Positions 1 to 6,715 of a DNA stretch of 21,923 nt are shown here, in pieces. Source of the DNA: a virus; the IMG/VR virus record IMGVR_UViG_3300021964_000626, positions 1 through 21,923 of that record. One strand, written 5' to 3'. The translations under genes and the position numbers were made by a program. Under the pieces are notes generated by a model, which was not told where the DNA came from, searched no databases, and saw only the letters and a program-made list of their open reading frames with translations. Every line of letters begins with the position of its first letter. Position 1 is the stretch's first letter.

Positions 1-243
1 TGGCATTTCGCCTTGGTCTGCGTTTCTCATTCTAGCAATACCTAGTTGACCTAGTTTAGATTCCATCTGAGCAACAGCGGCATTTGGGTTTAAAAATTCT
101 GTTACTGCTACGTGACCTAATATTGCGTTGATTGAGTTTTTAACTTCAGAGTCATCGACATCATAAGGAGTGTGATGTGATGTTCTTAAATCTATTCCTA
201 GACCTAATCCTGATTCTGTTATGTATTCTTTAAAACTTTTCAT
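1..243 (-). CDS. Putative head-internal protein with T4-like capsid-targeting N-terminus (3' part cut by window edge)
   Basis: Only the first 81 residues are inside the window; the reading frame stays open to base 1. The N-terminus MKSFKEYITE|S has the length and pattern of the T4 capsid-targeting sequence MKTYQEFIAE|A, with Ile8, Glu10 and a small residue at 11. This is the I-x-E motif that the T4 prohead protease gp21 cuts. The rest of the visible part is mixed helix and loop (e.g. NSINAILGHVAVTEF) with no recognised domain. The ATG at 243 follows a GGA ribosome-binding core and lies 8 nt after the previous gene. Known for the family: such tags direct internal proteins into the T4 prohead core and are then removed. 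Inference: this is a packaged head protein. It could equally be another structural protein with a cleaved propeptide. Confidence 0.7.
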   Translation of the reverse strand, partial: MKSFKEYITESGLGLGIDLRTSHHTPYDVDDSEVKNSINAILGHVAVTEFLNPNAAVAQMESKLGQLGIARMRNADQGEMP

Positions 244-251
244 AATTTTTC

Positions 252-509
252 CTATGTTAATGCTACTGGAGTTGCAAATACAACTCCCCCATCAGTCAAT
301 AATGTGTCTGAAGGGTCTTTTTGAATGTCAATAGATTGACCAAAATTCAGATGAATATCTCCAATCAATACACCTGCACTAGTTTGTACAGTAATGATTT
401 GAAATCCGCTTGTCTCTGCGTTAAACACACGAGAACATGATGATGAACTTACGTTATCACCAGTTACGTTGTTTAATGCAGAATGAGCTCCAATAATATG
501 ATATTTCAT
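252..509 (-). CDS. Small conserved phage protein, probably structural
   Basis: This 85-residue protein is rich in Ser, Thr, Val and Ile and is probably mostly beta strand (QIITVQTSAGVLIGDIHLNF, then a K-D-P-S-D-T turn and VVFATPVALT). I recognise this layout as that of short conserved proteins in marine T4-like phages that often sit among virion genes. I know no assigned activity. It has no signal peptide and no membrane segment. The ATG at 509 is 10 nt after the stop of the 96-residue gene, and no strong Shine-Dalgarno sequence is visible, so expression may rely on coupling. A decoration-type or minor virion protein fits the context but is inference. Confidence 0.7.
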   Translation of the reverse strand: MKYHIIGAHSALNNVTGDNVSSSSCSRVFNAETSGFQIITVQTSAGVLIGDIHLNFGQSIDIQKDPSDTLLTDGGVVFATPVALT

Positions 510-519
510 GTTCTACTTA

Positions 520-810
520 TTAACTATCTGCTAGTACTGAATCGTCATCAACATCAGGTGTTAGTGGGTCTGAATCGTCATCGAAATCGGCAACGTCTGC
601 ACCCATTGAACCTGAAGACATTGCGACTAATGTCTCCCACTGAACTCTTGAACCAACTTCTTTCCTTAATGCCCAACCTTCTGAGTTAACACCTGCATCT
701 GCGTTTGCAGCTTGTTCTGCTGTGTCTACACCGTAAGTGTTTGCCTTATCAGCGTCATTTAGGTATTTTGGTTTTGATGCTTCATCGTCTAATAATCCCC
801 ATAATGCCAT
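520..810 (-). CDS. Conserved acidic marine-phage protein, possibly structural
   Basis: The 96-residue protein begins MALWGLLDDEASKPKYLN, a start I recognise from short conserved proteins in marine T4-like phages. It continues with an aromatic middle (EGWALRKE, GSRVQWETLVAMSSGSMG) and ends in an Asp-rich tail of about 25 residues. A perfect AAGGAG ribosome-binding site at 818-823, 7 nt before the ATG, is the best in the left part of the window. That suggests independent and probably strong translation, in contrast to the coupled genes around it. No enzymatic motif is visible. A minor virion or assembly role is inferred from the neighbours only. Confidence 0.75.
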   Translation of the reverse strand: MALWGLLDDEASKPKYLNDADKANTYGVDTAEQAANADAGVNSEGWALRKEVGSRVQWETLVAMSSGSMGADVADFDDDSDPLTPDVDDDSVLADS

Positions 811-827
811 TTTATTTCTCCTTAATT

Positions 828-1382
828 TTATGCAACCTTTAACTTTGCGATTGCATTAAAAACCTTTTTAAAGTTTTTAGTATCTTTTTGTAATAGTTGT
901 AAGTATTTAGCACGTACAGGTCCTTTAACCTTCATTAAAATGTCATAAACTTTGACTGCATCGTCTCTTTTGACTTTAGTCTTTTTCATGTCATCTGTAC
1001 GAACTTCACCATCTTTAGTAACATCTTTGAACTTTTTTAACTGCATTAAGATGTTAGCATCTGGTCTGTTTTGCACACCTTTAGCAACTGAATGAAATGC
1101 ATCTAATGCCCTTTGATAGACATTATCTTCACCTGCTTCAGCATACTTACCACCAGCCATTGTAGAAATCTTTTCTAATTTCTTCTTTAGGTCTGCTTCA
1201 GATTTTGCTTGTGCTACAGCACGGGCAATTTTTTTATTACCAGCATCTGACATCATTTCAAAATCAGAAATCTTCTCCATAATCTTCTTGATTTTTAGAG
1301 CTTCTTTTTTGACATAACCCAACTTCTTCAGTTTTTCTCTGAAGATTTTATATCTTGCATCTGCTGTTAATACTTTTTCCAT
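828..1382 (-). CDS. Lysine-rich helical hypothetical protein (184 aa)
   Basis: Almost entirely predicted helix and very rich in Lys (EKLKKLGYVKKEALKIKKI near the start and KDTKNFKKVFNAIAKLKVA at the end), so strongly basic. No catalytic or metal-binding motif is visible. The ATG overlaps the upstream stop by one base in TAATG, a sign of translational coupling to the 108-residue gene. A basic, helical, internal protein in a string of capsid-tag genes could be a DNA-binding head protein packaged with the genome, comparable in character to T4 internal proteins, but that is inference. I do not recognise a named family. Confidence 0.75.
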   Translation of the reverse strand: MEKVLTADARYKIFREKLKKLGYVKKEALKIKKIMEKISDFEMMSDAGNKKIARAVAQAKSEADLKKKLEKISTMAGGKYAEAGEDNVYQRALDAFHSVAKGVQNRPDANILMQLKKFKDVTKDGEVRTDDMKKTKVKRDDAVKVYDILMKVKGPVRAKYLQLLQKDTKNFKKVFNAIAKLKVA

Positions 1383-1708
1383 TAGTCTCTATCCATATCG
1401 ATAGTTCCGTCCCATTTACCTCTTTCGATACCACCCATGTATGCAAATAATGCCCATTCAGCTTCGACTAGACTTTGATAAATTGCATTTGGATTTCCAT
1501 CTTTACTAGTTCCACCCGTTTCAGCAGTGTATTGAAAATCGTCTTGCATCTTTGCGAGTTTATGAAGTGCCTTTTGCATATTCTTACAATTTTTAATTTC
1601 TTTCTTTCTATCGAACTCTTTACCTTCAAACTTTGTAGGTTTATACTGAGGTATTCTTGCCTCTTCTAATTGATGCATTTCCCTATATGTTTCTAATAAG
1701 TTTTTCAT
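1382..1708 (-). CDS. Hypothetical protein with possible cleavable N-terminus (108 aa)
   Basis: The protein starts MKNLLETYREMHQLEE|AR, a helical N-terminus ending in L-E-E followed by Ala at residue 17. This fits the T4 gp21 prohead-protease consensus (L/I-x-E), though it is longer than the classic 10-residue tag. The rest contains a basic segment (GKEFDRKKEIKNCKNMQKAL) and an aromatic C-terminal part (VEAEWALFAYMGG). No enzyme motif is seen. It is joined to the genes on both sides by 1-nt TAATG overlaps, so it belongs to one coupled translation unit. Virion-internal protein is an inference from the N-terminus and neighbours. Confidence 0.72.
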   Translation of the reverse strand: MKNLLETYREMHQLEEARIPQYKPTKFEGKEFDRKKEIKNCKNMQKALHKLAKMQDDFQYTAETGGTSKDGNPNAIYQSLVEAEWALFAYMGGIERGKWDGTIDMDRD

Positions 1709-1956
1709 TATGCTTTTTTACCTTTTCCGTCCCAATCTACTATCTGATACAATTTCCATTTATTCTTCTTAGCAAGTTTACCATCGATAACTGCCTTTGG
1801 TGTCTTTGCAAAGATATCTTTCATTCTCTGCTTTGCCGTTTTTAAATCATCTTCTTGGTCGTTTAACTTCCACATGCCATCTGTAACTTGTGTAGCAATA
1901 ACGAACTTCTGGTGTATAGTTGCACCTTCTTCCAAAAAGTCTTTAAAACTTTTCAT
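1708..1956 (-). CDS. Putative head-internal protein with T4-like capsid-targeting sequence (82 aa)
   Basis: MKSFKDFLEE|GA aligns residue for residue with the T4 capsid-targeting sequence MKTYQEFIAE|A: basic residue at 2, aromatic at 4, acidic at 6, Phe7, Leu8, Glu10 and a small residue at 11. Glu10 is preceded by L-x, the gp21-type cut motif. After removal of the tag a roughly 72-residue basic protein would remain, ending in KLYQIVDWDGKGKKA. The start at 1956 sits in a TAATG overlap with the 491-residue gene. Known: in T4 this tag is enough to bring a protein into the prohead. Inference: this small protein is packaged, and perhaps injected with the DNA. Confidence 0.75.
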   Translation of the reverse strand: MKSFKDFLEEGATIHQKFVIATQVTDGMWKLNDQEDDLKTAKQRMKDIFAKTPKAVIDGKLAKKNKWKLYQIVDWDGKGKKA

Positions 1957-3431
1957 TACTTTTTATTGTTTAAATTCTGAACAATCTTTCTGATATTATC
2001 ACCAGGTTTGTAATTCATGACTGCTTTACCAACATCTGTAAGTTTACCTTTCTTATCATACATCATGTCAATCATTTTTAAGTCTGCTTTTGATAACTTT
2101 TCTTCAAGTGATTCTCTGTTCATCATTTTTTGATTTGAAAGTTTACCAATCAATGACAATACTGCTTGTTGCATATCTAAAATTGCTTGGTATTCTTTAT
2201 TATACTTTTTATCTTTAAGTTCTTTGTCACCTGCTTTTACAATTAAATGATAATTCTTTTTAAGTTTTTCTGCATCTTTAGATAACTTCTTCATTAAGTT
2301 GATTTCTACATCGGTGACTTCTACTAAATCAGGTGCATACTTTTGTCCATCTTCCCACATTGCTCTGTAGGCATCTTCTACTCTCATTTGTGATGGTGTC
2401 TTTGCTTTCTTTCTGAAGTCTCTCATGTCTTTTGGTAATCTCTCATCTTCGAAACCTTTATGTGGGTGTTGAGAGAACCCTAATGCTTTAAATTTATGCT
2501 TTGGTGCTTTATCAACATCTTGCATGTCTGATTCTTGCATTGATTCCTTTTCTCTTGTCTGCTTATCTTTGAGTTTTTTCATGTCTTGTGCATGTTTTAA
2601 GGCAAGTTTTGCCTTTGCTTCAGCATCTTCATCAATCATACTGTAAGAAGACATACCAAATTGTTTATGTATTCTATCGAGTAATTTCTTTTGGTCTTTT
2701 GGTGCAACTCCTAAAATAATGAGTGCGTTTCTACCGTCTTTTTTATATTTTATACCCTCGTCATCAAGCATCTTCATTACTTTTGCTCTATACCTAGGGT
2801 CTTGTGAAATACCAAATATTTCATTTACAGGTTTCTCACCTTTCTCTTTTTTAGAGATTGCAATAGCAGCTTGTTGAGCAGGAGAGACTGCTTCTTTTTG
2901 TACAGAATTCTTTTGCATCATTCTCTGTGCAATGTCAACAAGTGTAGAGATGTTTGATTTCTCCATTCTCTTCTTGTTTTGGTCGTTTACTTTATTGTAG
3001 ATTTGGTTAATCATTGATGCTGTAAACATATCAACCATTATGCCACCAACTTTCTTTGCACCTTTAGTGTCAACAATCTTTTGAATATCAGGCATAAGAT
3101 TCTTTTCAGTGAGATTTTCTTCTGCTATTTGATTTAATGATTGATTGTAAGTGAAAGATTCGTTTGCATATTTCAATGCGTTCTGAACTTCTTTTGATTT
3201 GAGAACTTTATCACCGTAAAACTTTTTGATTTCTTGACGTGCAATACTATCTGCACCACCTAAATCAAGTGCAACTTCTACTGCTTTTTTGATTGTAGCA
3301 TCATTGACTTTATTTCTACGAAAATAAGTAGATATTTCTCTGCCAGTTAGTTTTTGTTTACCATAAGGACCAAGGGGATTGACCTTACCGTCTTTATCTA
3401 ATATTTTTTTTGCTTCTGAAAATAAGTTCAT
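1956..3431 (-). CDS. Large lysine-rich helical protein, probable virion component (491 aa)
   Basis: A 491-residue, strongly helical and basic protein without a recognised catalytic motif. Visible parts are an N-terminal segment with GREISTYFRRNKVNDATIK (about 30-48), a Met-rich middle, a linker AAIAISKKEKGEKP of a type I have seen repeatedly in marine T4-like virion proteins, and a compact segment around PRYRAKVMKMLDDEGIKYK to APKDQKKLLDRIHKQFG. A charged coiled-coil-like stretch (KHAQDMKKLKDKQTREKES) follows, then a helical C-terminus. Several I/L-x-E sites (IAE, LTE near residues 100-110; LEE later) could be prohead-protease targets. It is coupled by TAATG to the genes on both sides. Scaffold/core protein or injected head protein are both possible; the evidence does not separate them. 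Confidence 0.78.
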   Translation of the reverse strand: MNLFSEAKKILDKDGKVNPLGPYGKQKLTGREISTYFRRNKVNDATIKKAVEVALDLGGADSIARQEIKKFYGDKVLKSKEVQNALKYANESFTYNQSLNQIAEENLTEKNLMPDIQKIVDTKGAKKVGGIMVDMFTASMINQIYNKVNDQNKKRMEKSNISTLVDIAQRMMQKNSVQKEAVSPAQQAAIAISKKEKGEKPVNEIFGISQDPRYRAKVMKMLDDEGIKYKKDGRNALIILGVAPKDQKKLLDRIHKQFGMSSYSMIDEDAEAKAKLALKHAQDMKKLKDKQTREKESMQESDMQDVDKAPKHKFKALGFSQHPHKGFEDERLPKDMRDFRKKAKTPSQMRVEDAYRAMWEDGQKYAPDLVEVTDVEINLMKKLSKDAEKLKKNYHLIVKAGDKELKDKKYNKEYQAILDMQQAVLSLIGKLSNQKMMNRESLEEKLSKADLKMIDMMYDKKGKLTDVGKAVMNYKPGDNIRKIVQNLNNKK

Positions 3432-3880
3432 TATCCTGATACCTTTTGTGCTAAATCTTTATCTGCTTTGCCCCATGTTCCTGATGATTTAGTTACGAAA
3501 CTATTGACTCTTGCCAATCCCCACTGTTGTGGATTAGTTCCTGGTCTATGTCCAGTTCTCCATGCGGCAACACCTCTATCATAAACTTTCTTTAAAATAC
3601 CGAGTGGCATTCCACTCTTGTCTGCCTTCTTCTGAAGTGCGGCATTTGATTCTTCTAAATTCTCTTCTGGTAATTCTTCGACTGCTTCTTTAAGATGAAC
3701 TTCGAACTCTTCGTTGTATGGAAATCCTTTTAAAGGATTATCAAATACTTGAGAGAAAAACTTTTTAGAATTTTCTTTTTTAGTCTTTTGGTCTTTTTGT
3801 ATGTAACTATCGACCATTTGACCTGGAGTATCTTTCTTATATTCCTTTTTCATCTTGTCTGTACCTATCTCTAAGGGCAT
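3431..3880 (-). CDS. Conserved phage protein with DUF5824-like C-terminal module (149 aa)
   Basis: The first half is charged and probably disordered (KKEYKKDTPGQ, DQKTKKENSKKFFSQVF, then an acidic ELPEENLEES stretch with L-E-E). The second half, about residues 85-149, is a compact module with KKVYDRGVAAWRTGHRPG and PQQWGLARVNSF followed by GTWGKADKDLAQKV. This VY.RG.AAW..GHRPG..P.QW...RV.SF signature is shared by many marine phage proteins, and I associate it with DUF5824. Its biochemical role is unknown to me. The ATG at 3880 comes 2 nt after the previous stop, and the gene ends in a TAATG overlap with the 491-residue gene. The placement suggests a virion or assembly protein. Confidence 0.75.
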   Translation of the reverse strand: MPLEIGTDKMKKEYKKDTPGQMVDSYIQKDQKTKKENSKKFFSQVFDNPLKGFPYNEEFEVHLKEAVEELPEENLEESNAALQKKADKSGMPLGILKKVYDRGVAAWRTGHRPGTNPQQWGLARVNSFVTKSSGTWGKADKDLAQKVSG

Positions 3881-3882
3881 TA

Positions 3883-4206
3883 TTATGTCTTTTCTTTAAT
3901 GTCTTTTTTCTTTTGGTCTTTTTCGTATTCTTCTACTTCGTTACAAGTATATTTCTTACCAGAAACTACGAACTCTTTATCTCCATTTTTTCTAGCAGCC
4001 ATCAATGCTTTTGTAAATGCGTTACCTTCGTCTTTCATTGCTTTACCGATTGCTTTACGTCTTTTGTGAAGATATTCATCAGAATCATCTACATCACCAT
4101 CGTTATCGATATCTGCATCTGCTTTGCCGACAGGGTCTAATTTCTTTTCTTCTAGACTTTCTATCATGAATGAACGAATGTCTTCTAATACATTTCTAGT
4201 TGTCAT
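3883..4206 (-). CDS. Small basic protein with an EF-hand/dockerin-type Ca-binding loop (107 aa)
   Basis: An N-terminal helical stretch (NVLEDIRSFMIESLEEKK) holds two possible I/L-x-E cleavage sites (MIE|S, LEE|K). It is followed by the loop D32-I-D-N-D-G-D-V-D-D-S-D43, which places Asp at positions 1, 3, 5, 7, 9 and 12 with Gly at 6, the ligand pattern of EF-hand or dockerin-type Ca2+ loops. A basic helix (YLHKRRKAIGKA) comes next, then a Lys-rich C-terminus. One loop alone gives weak or structural Ca binding. The start codon overlaps the upstream stop in ATGA, indicating coupling. Known: acidic Ca-loop proteins of this kind are frequent in marine T4-like phages. The role (head assembly or internal protein) is inference. 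Confidence 0.75.
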   Translation of the reverse strand: MTTRNVLEDIRSFMIESLEEKKLDPVGKADADIDNDGDVDDSDEYLHKRRKAIGKAMKDEGNAFTKALMAARKNGDKEFVVSGKKYTCNEVEEYEKDQKKKDIKEKT

Positions 4207-4775
4207 TGTTTGAGTTCCCCTTTTTCGAAGTAGTCAAACATCTTTTGTTTACCTTCTTCATTGAGTTTTAATTGTTTTGCAAGACGACCTAACATATTTC
4301 TTTCTGTTAGTTTCTCGACTGTTTTTTCTACTGTTACTTCTTCTTCTACTACTGGAGTTTCTTCGATTTCGACTTCGTCTTTGAGTGGTTTTACACCAGC
4401 ATCTTTGAACATTTTCATCAATGCATTGTTTGTAGCAAGTTTGATTTTGTTATCTTTGCCTAATGACTTTACGGTTTTTAAAAATCCTTGTGGATTTTGT
4501 TTCTGCATTCCTTGAACAACTTTAACACCAGTCATGTTTAACATCTTTGCGACACCATAACCAGCATCTTTATCGCCTTTTAGATTGAATAATTTATCAA
4601 TCATATCTCCAGCAGATGCCTCTAGTATTACTTCTTCTTCGAAAGATTGTAACTCTAGCTCGATTTCTTCGTCTAAAATCTCGTCCGCACTTTTTTCGAC
4701 ACTACCTTCTTTCAAAGTAATGTGATTACGCACTTCTTCGAGTTTATCTCTCCAGTTTTCTGATTTGTAACTCAT
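4203..4775 (-). CDS. Acidic helical protein, probable prohead-core or internal protein (190 aa)
   Basis: The first 55 residues are highly acidic and helical (ADEILDEEIELELQSFEEE) and contain several L/I-x-E motifs before small residues (LKE|G, ILE|A). From there a Lys-rich helical part follows (GDMIDKLFNLKGDKDAGYG, then LKTVKSLGKDNKIKLATNN), then an acidic Val/Glu repeat (ETPVVEEEVTVEKTVEKL) and a short helical C-terminus. An acidic propeptide ending in prohead-protease-type sites is typical of T4 core proteins. The gene is directly preceded by the late-type box TATAAATA at 4783-4790, only 7 nt before the ATG, so it probably opens a late transcription unit running left. No family name is assigned. 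Confidence 0.75.
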   Translation of the reverse strand: MSYKSENWRDKLEEVRNHITLKEGSVEKSADEILDEEIELELQSFEEEVILEASAGDMIDKLFNLKGDKDAGYGVAKMLNMTGVKVVQGMQKQNPQGFLKTVKSLGKDNKIKLATNNALMKMFKDAGVKPLKDEVEIEETPVVEEEVTVEKTVEKLTERNMLGRLAKQLKLNEEGKQKMFDYFEKGELKQ

Positions 4776-4782
4776 AGTCTAT

Positions 4783-4790
4783 TATTTATA
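4783..4790 (-). promoter_or_regulatory. T4-late-type promoter box TATAAATA before the 190-residue gene
   Basis: Exact TATAAATA on the minus strand with 7 nt to the ATG at 4775. The TAA in the box is the stop codon of the 94-residue gene. It is the only exact T4 late consensus found by eye in the window and stands at the head of the head-internal-protein cluster, which fits late expression. Confidence 0.7.
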
Positions 4791-5070
4791 TTTCCATTAT
4801 TCTTACTACTAGTTCACCGTTACCTTTAATTAGTCTATGATACGTGTTTTTATGTATCATTATTTCTTTTCCGACCTCTAAAGATTCTGGAAGACAATCT
4901 TCTTTTTGAAATTGCCAACCATTTGCAGTAAGTGTTGTTACTTTTCTTGTTCTTTTATCACGGTGCCAAACAAGTTCTTCTTCTAAAACGTCTTTATCAA
5001 ACGTTCTTATTATATAGTGCTGATTTGTACCTTCTTGTACAAGATGCTTTTCAGTATAAGGTTTAGTCAT
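4786..5070 (-). CDS. Conserved marine-phage protein, possibly cupin-like (94 aa)
   Basis: Short beta-rich protein with a WHRDKRTRKV segment, NGWQFQKEDCLPESL, and a C-terminal GKEIMIHKNTYHRLIKG followed by ELVVRIMEI. The pattern of a Trp-His-Arg-Asp block, a WQFQ strand and a hydrophobic-His-Arg-hydrophobic-Lys-Gly turn is one I recognise from conserved small proteins of marine T4-like phages. The C-terminal half resembles one strand pair of a small cupin-type barrel, but the classic cupin metal ligands are not complete, so I claim no enzymatic role. The start overlaps the 84-residue gene by 8 nt. Its stop codon TAA forms the middle of the late promoter box for the next gene. Confidence 0.7.
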   Translation of the reverse strand: MTKPYTEKHLVQEGTNQHYIIRTFDKDVLEEELVWHRDKRTRKVTTLTANGWQFQKEDCLPESLEVGKEIMIHKNTYHRLIKGNGELVVRIMEI

Positions 5071-5317
5071 CTACTTCGGGGTCGTAGTTGTTGGTTTTCT
5101 CTTTATAACCATAAAAACTGCCTTCTTTTTCTATATTAAACAATTTTTGTACGTAATTCTCTGCAACATCTTCTGCATATGACTCAGAATGATTGTGTAC
5201 TTTACGTGTCTCTACAAGAAGTTGGTCTAAATATAAATCAACTTCGAACCCTTCTTTTGCTTTTCTGATGATTGCTCTTCTGTCATCACCCATGTATTCA
5301 CTTATCACATTACTCAT
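5063..5317 (-). CDS. Conserved small hypothetical protein (84 aa)
   Basis: Reads as a small alpha/beta protein: MSNVISEYMGDDRRAIIRKA, a strand pair around EGFEVDLYLDQLLVETRKVH, then an acidic helix (ESYAEDVAENYVQKLFN) and a polar tail. The strand pair followed by an A-E-N-(W/Y)-V helix looks like short conserved proteins found in marine T4-like phages. I know no function. The ATG at 5317 has a good AGGAG site six bases upstream, so it is probably translated on its own, and it overlaps the next gene by 8 nt. There is no membrane segment and no cleavage tag. Confidence 0.72.
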   Translation of the reverse strand: MSNVISEYMGDDRRAIIRKAKEGFEVDLYLDQLLVETRKVHNHSESYAEDVAENYVQKLFNIEKEGSFYGYKEKTNNYDPEVDD

Positions 5318-5330
5318 TATATACTCCTAT

Positions 5331-5906
5331 TTACATTATTATTCCAATATATGGTATCAATATTACTGCCCAAAAAAAACTTCCACCCCCACTTAGACCT
5401 ACCTGTTTCGCAAATCTAGGAAGTCGACAACTCCAGTAACTTGCAGAGGTTTTATCATTTGCTGTATCACAATTATGCCTTGAAACAAATGATGCTCTTG
5501 CACTTGGGTCATCAAACTTAACTTTCAAACCTGTGGTATCGCCAAAAGTAACTTTCTTAATGTTTTTTGTTGACGGGTCACGAACATAAACGTAATATTT
5601 TTTCGGACCACCTGCTTTAGGTTTGTTGAGCTCTGGCTCATCTTCTTCTGCTATTTGCATCATTGGTGAATCCAATGGTACAAGTTCGTTTTCATAGATA
5701 TCGTATTCACCTATGTCTGTTTCTAATATCTCTCTGTTGATTTCAGATAAACGTAATTTACCCTCTAAAAGTCTGCTTCTTGCTTCTTTGAATACTTCAT
5801 AGTACATCTGAGAACCAACTCTGTATGGATTATCGTATAGTGATACTCCTGATTCTACAATCTCGTCTAATACTGTATCAATTGCTTGTTCTTTAAATGT
5901 TTTCAT
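5331..5906 (-). CDS. Conserved phage protein with Cys/His module and hydrophobic C-terminal tail (191 aa)
   Basis: The N-terminal half is helical and acidic (MKTFKEQAID..., then LDE and IVE|S cleavage-like sites). After a linker comes a compact module at about residues 102-175: KKYYVYVRDPSTKNIKKVTF, a Gly-rich turn, RASFVSRHNC and SASYWSCRLPRF. The RH.C ... YWSC arrangement is characteristic of a conserved marine-phage module and might bind a metal, but only two Cys and one His are evident. Homologues as I remember them finish soon after a G-rich stretch and an aromatic pair. Here the frame continues through SFFWAVILIPYIGIIM, a 15-residue hydrophobic tail. A run of eight T residues just before it is a possible slippage site. 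The start is coupled by TAATG. Confidence 0.72.
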   Translation of the reverse strand: MKTFKEQAIDTVLDEIVESGVSLYDNPYRVGSQMYYEVFKEARSRLLEGKLRLSEINREILETDIGEYDIYENELVPLDSPMMQIAEEDEPELNKPKAGGPKKYYVYVRDPSTKNIKKVTFGDTTGLKVKFDDPSARASFVSRHNCDTANDKTSASYWSCRLPRFAKQVGLSGGGSFFWAVILIPYIGIIM

Positions 5907-6715
5907 TATAAGTATGTATTGTCGACTAAAATAAAGTTAAATGATGCAGCTGCAACTACACCACCTGTTCCTGCAGTTGCACGTAAATCTATGTCTGACT
6001 TTTCTGTAAGTTTCAATGGTATATCAAACTTTTTGATGTATTGACTACCGTATGCAGAACCTGCCTGTTGTATTCTGAAGACGTTATCAAACGGTCTAAA
6101 GTATAAATCCATTTCTAATTCTGCGTTTTTAGGTGAAGAGAACTCAACGTCTGTAATAAATGCAGTATGACCTGAAGGAACTGTATAAACACTCATAAGT
6201 GTTTGGTTATTACCTGTAAGAATCTTTGCAACGACTGTTCCTGTTCCTGAACTATAGTGTGCAGAAATATCACCAGCAAAATCTGTTGAACTTGCATTAT
6301 ACATTCTGAATAATCTTCTGTAAGTGTTTTGTGATACGACTGCTGTTGTTCCTGTAAGTGTAATTGTTTCTGAAGTAAGAACCCAATCTTGATTTAGACC
6401 TTGTATAAAAACATCTTGTGTGTCTGTTGTAGTTGATTTGAGGTATACATTGTCTGCACCACTATCCCATGTAGACCATGGGTATAAACTTGAACCATCC
6501 CATATAGTTTCTTCACTACCATTTGCAAGGTCGGGGTTTTTACCAAATTTATGAACCGATGAATATCCTTGAACATCACCGTTTGCGATAGGAACATTAG
6601 ATGCCGCACCAAACGTATTGATGATATTACCATCTTTGTCTGCAAGTCCTACTACCTCAAATAGTGTTGTATGTTGAGGAAGATAACTTTGACTATCTTT
6701 GTTCCATTGTGCCAT
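5906..6715 (-). CDS. Beta-rich putative virion protein (head decoration or fibre-like, 269 aa)
   Basis: A Ser/Thr/Val-rich protein with alternating beta-strand pattern and no catalytic motif. The N-terminal third is Trp/Gly/Asn-rich (TIWDGSSLYPWSTWDSG). The rest has a segment FRMYNASSTDFAGDISAHYS, then TVVAKILTGNNQTLMSVYTV followed by PSGHTAFITDVEFSS. This 'GDGQTLMAIYTVPAGKTAY' type of segment is widespread in marine phage structural proteins, where it forms a beta-sandwich thought to belong to decoration or fibre proteins. The C-terminus continues as strands (FDIPLKLTEKSDIDLRAT). The start overlaps the HNH-containing gene in TAATG, and the gene is expected to be late. The exact position in the virion cannot be told. 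Confidence 0.75.
   Translation of the reverse strand: MAQWNKDSQSYLPQHTTLFEVVGLADKDGNIINTFGAASNVPIANGDVQGYSSVHKFGKNPDLANGSEETIWDGSSLYPWSTWDSGADNVYLKSTTTDTQDVFIQGLNQDWVLTSETITLTGTTAVVSQNTYRRLFRMYNASSTDFAGDISAHYSSGTGTVVAKILTGNNQTLMSVYTVPSGHTAFITDVEFSSPKNAELEMDLYFRPFDNVFRIQQAGSAYGSQYIKKFDIPLKLTEKSDIDLRATAGTGGVVAAASFNFILVDNTYL

Noticed and set aside
4786-5070. Calling the 94-residue protein a cupin enzyme
   Set aside because: The two cupin metal-binding motifs are not complete; only the general strand pattern and one His/Gly turn are present.
5331-5906. Treating the T8 run as a definite frameshift and the gene as broken
   Set aside because: The frame given is open and ends cleanly just before the next gene's ribosome-binding site, so the gene is reported as intact and the slippage idea only as a finding.
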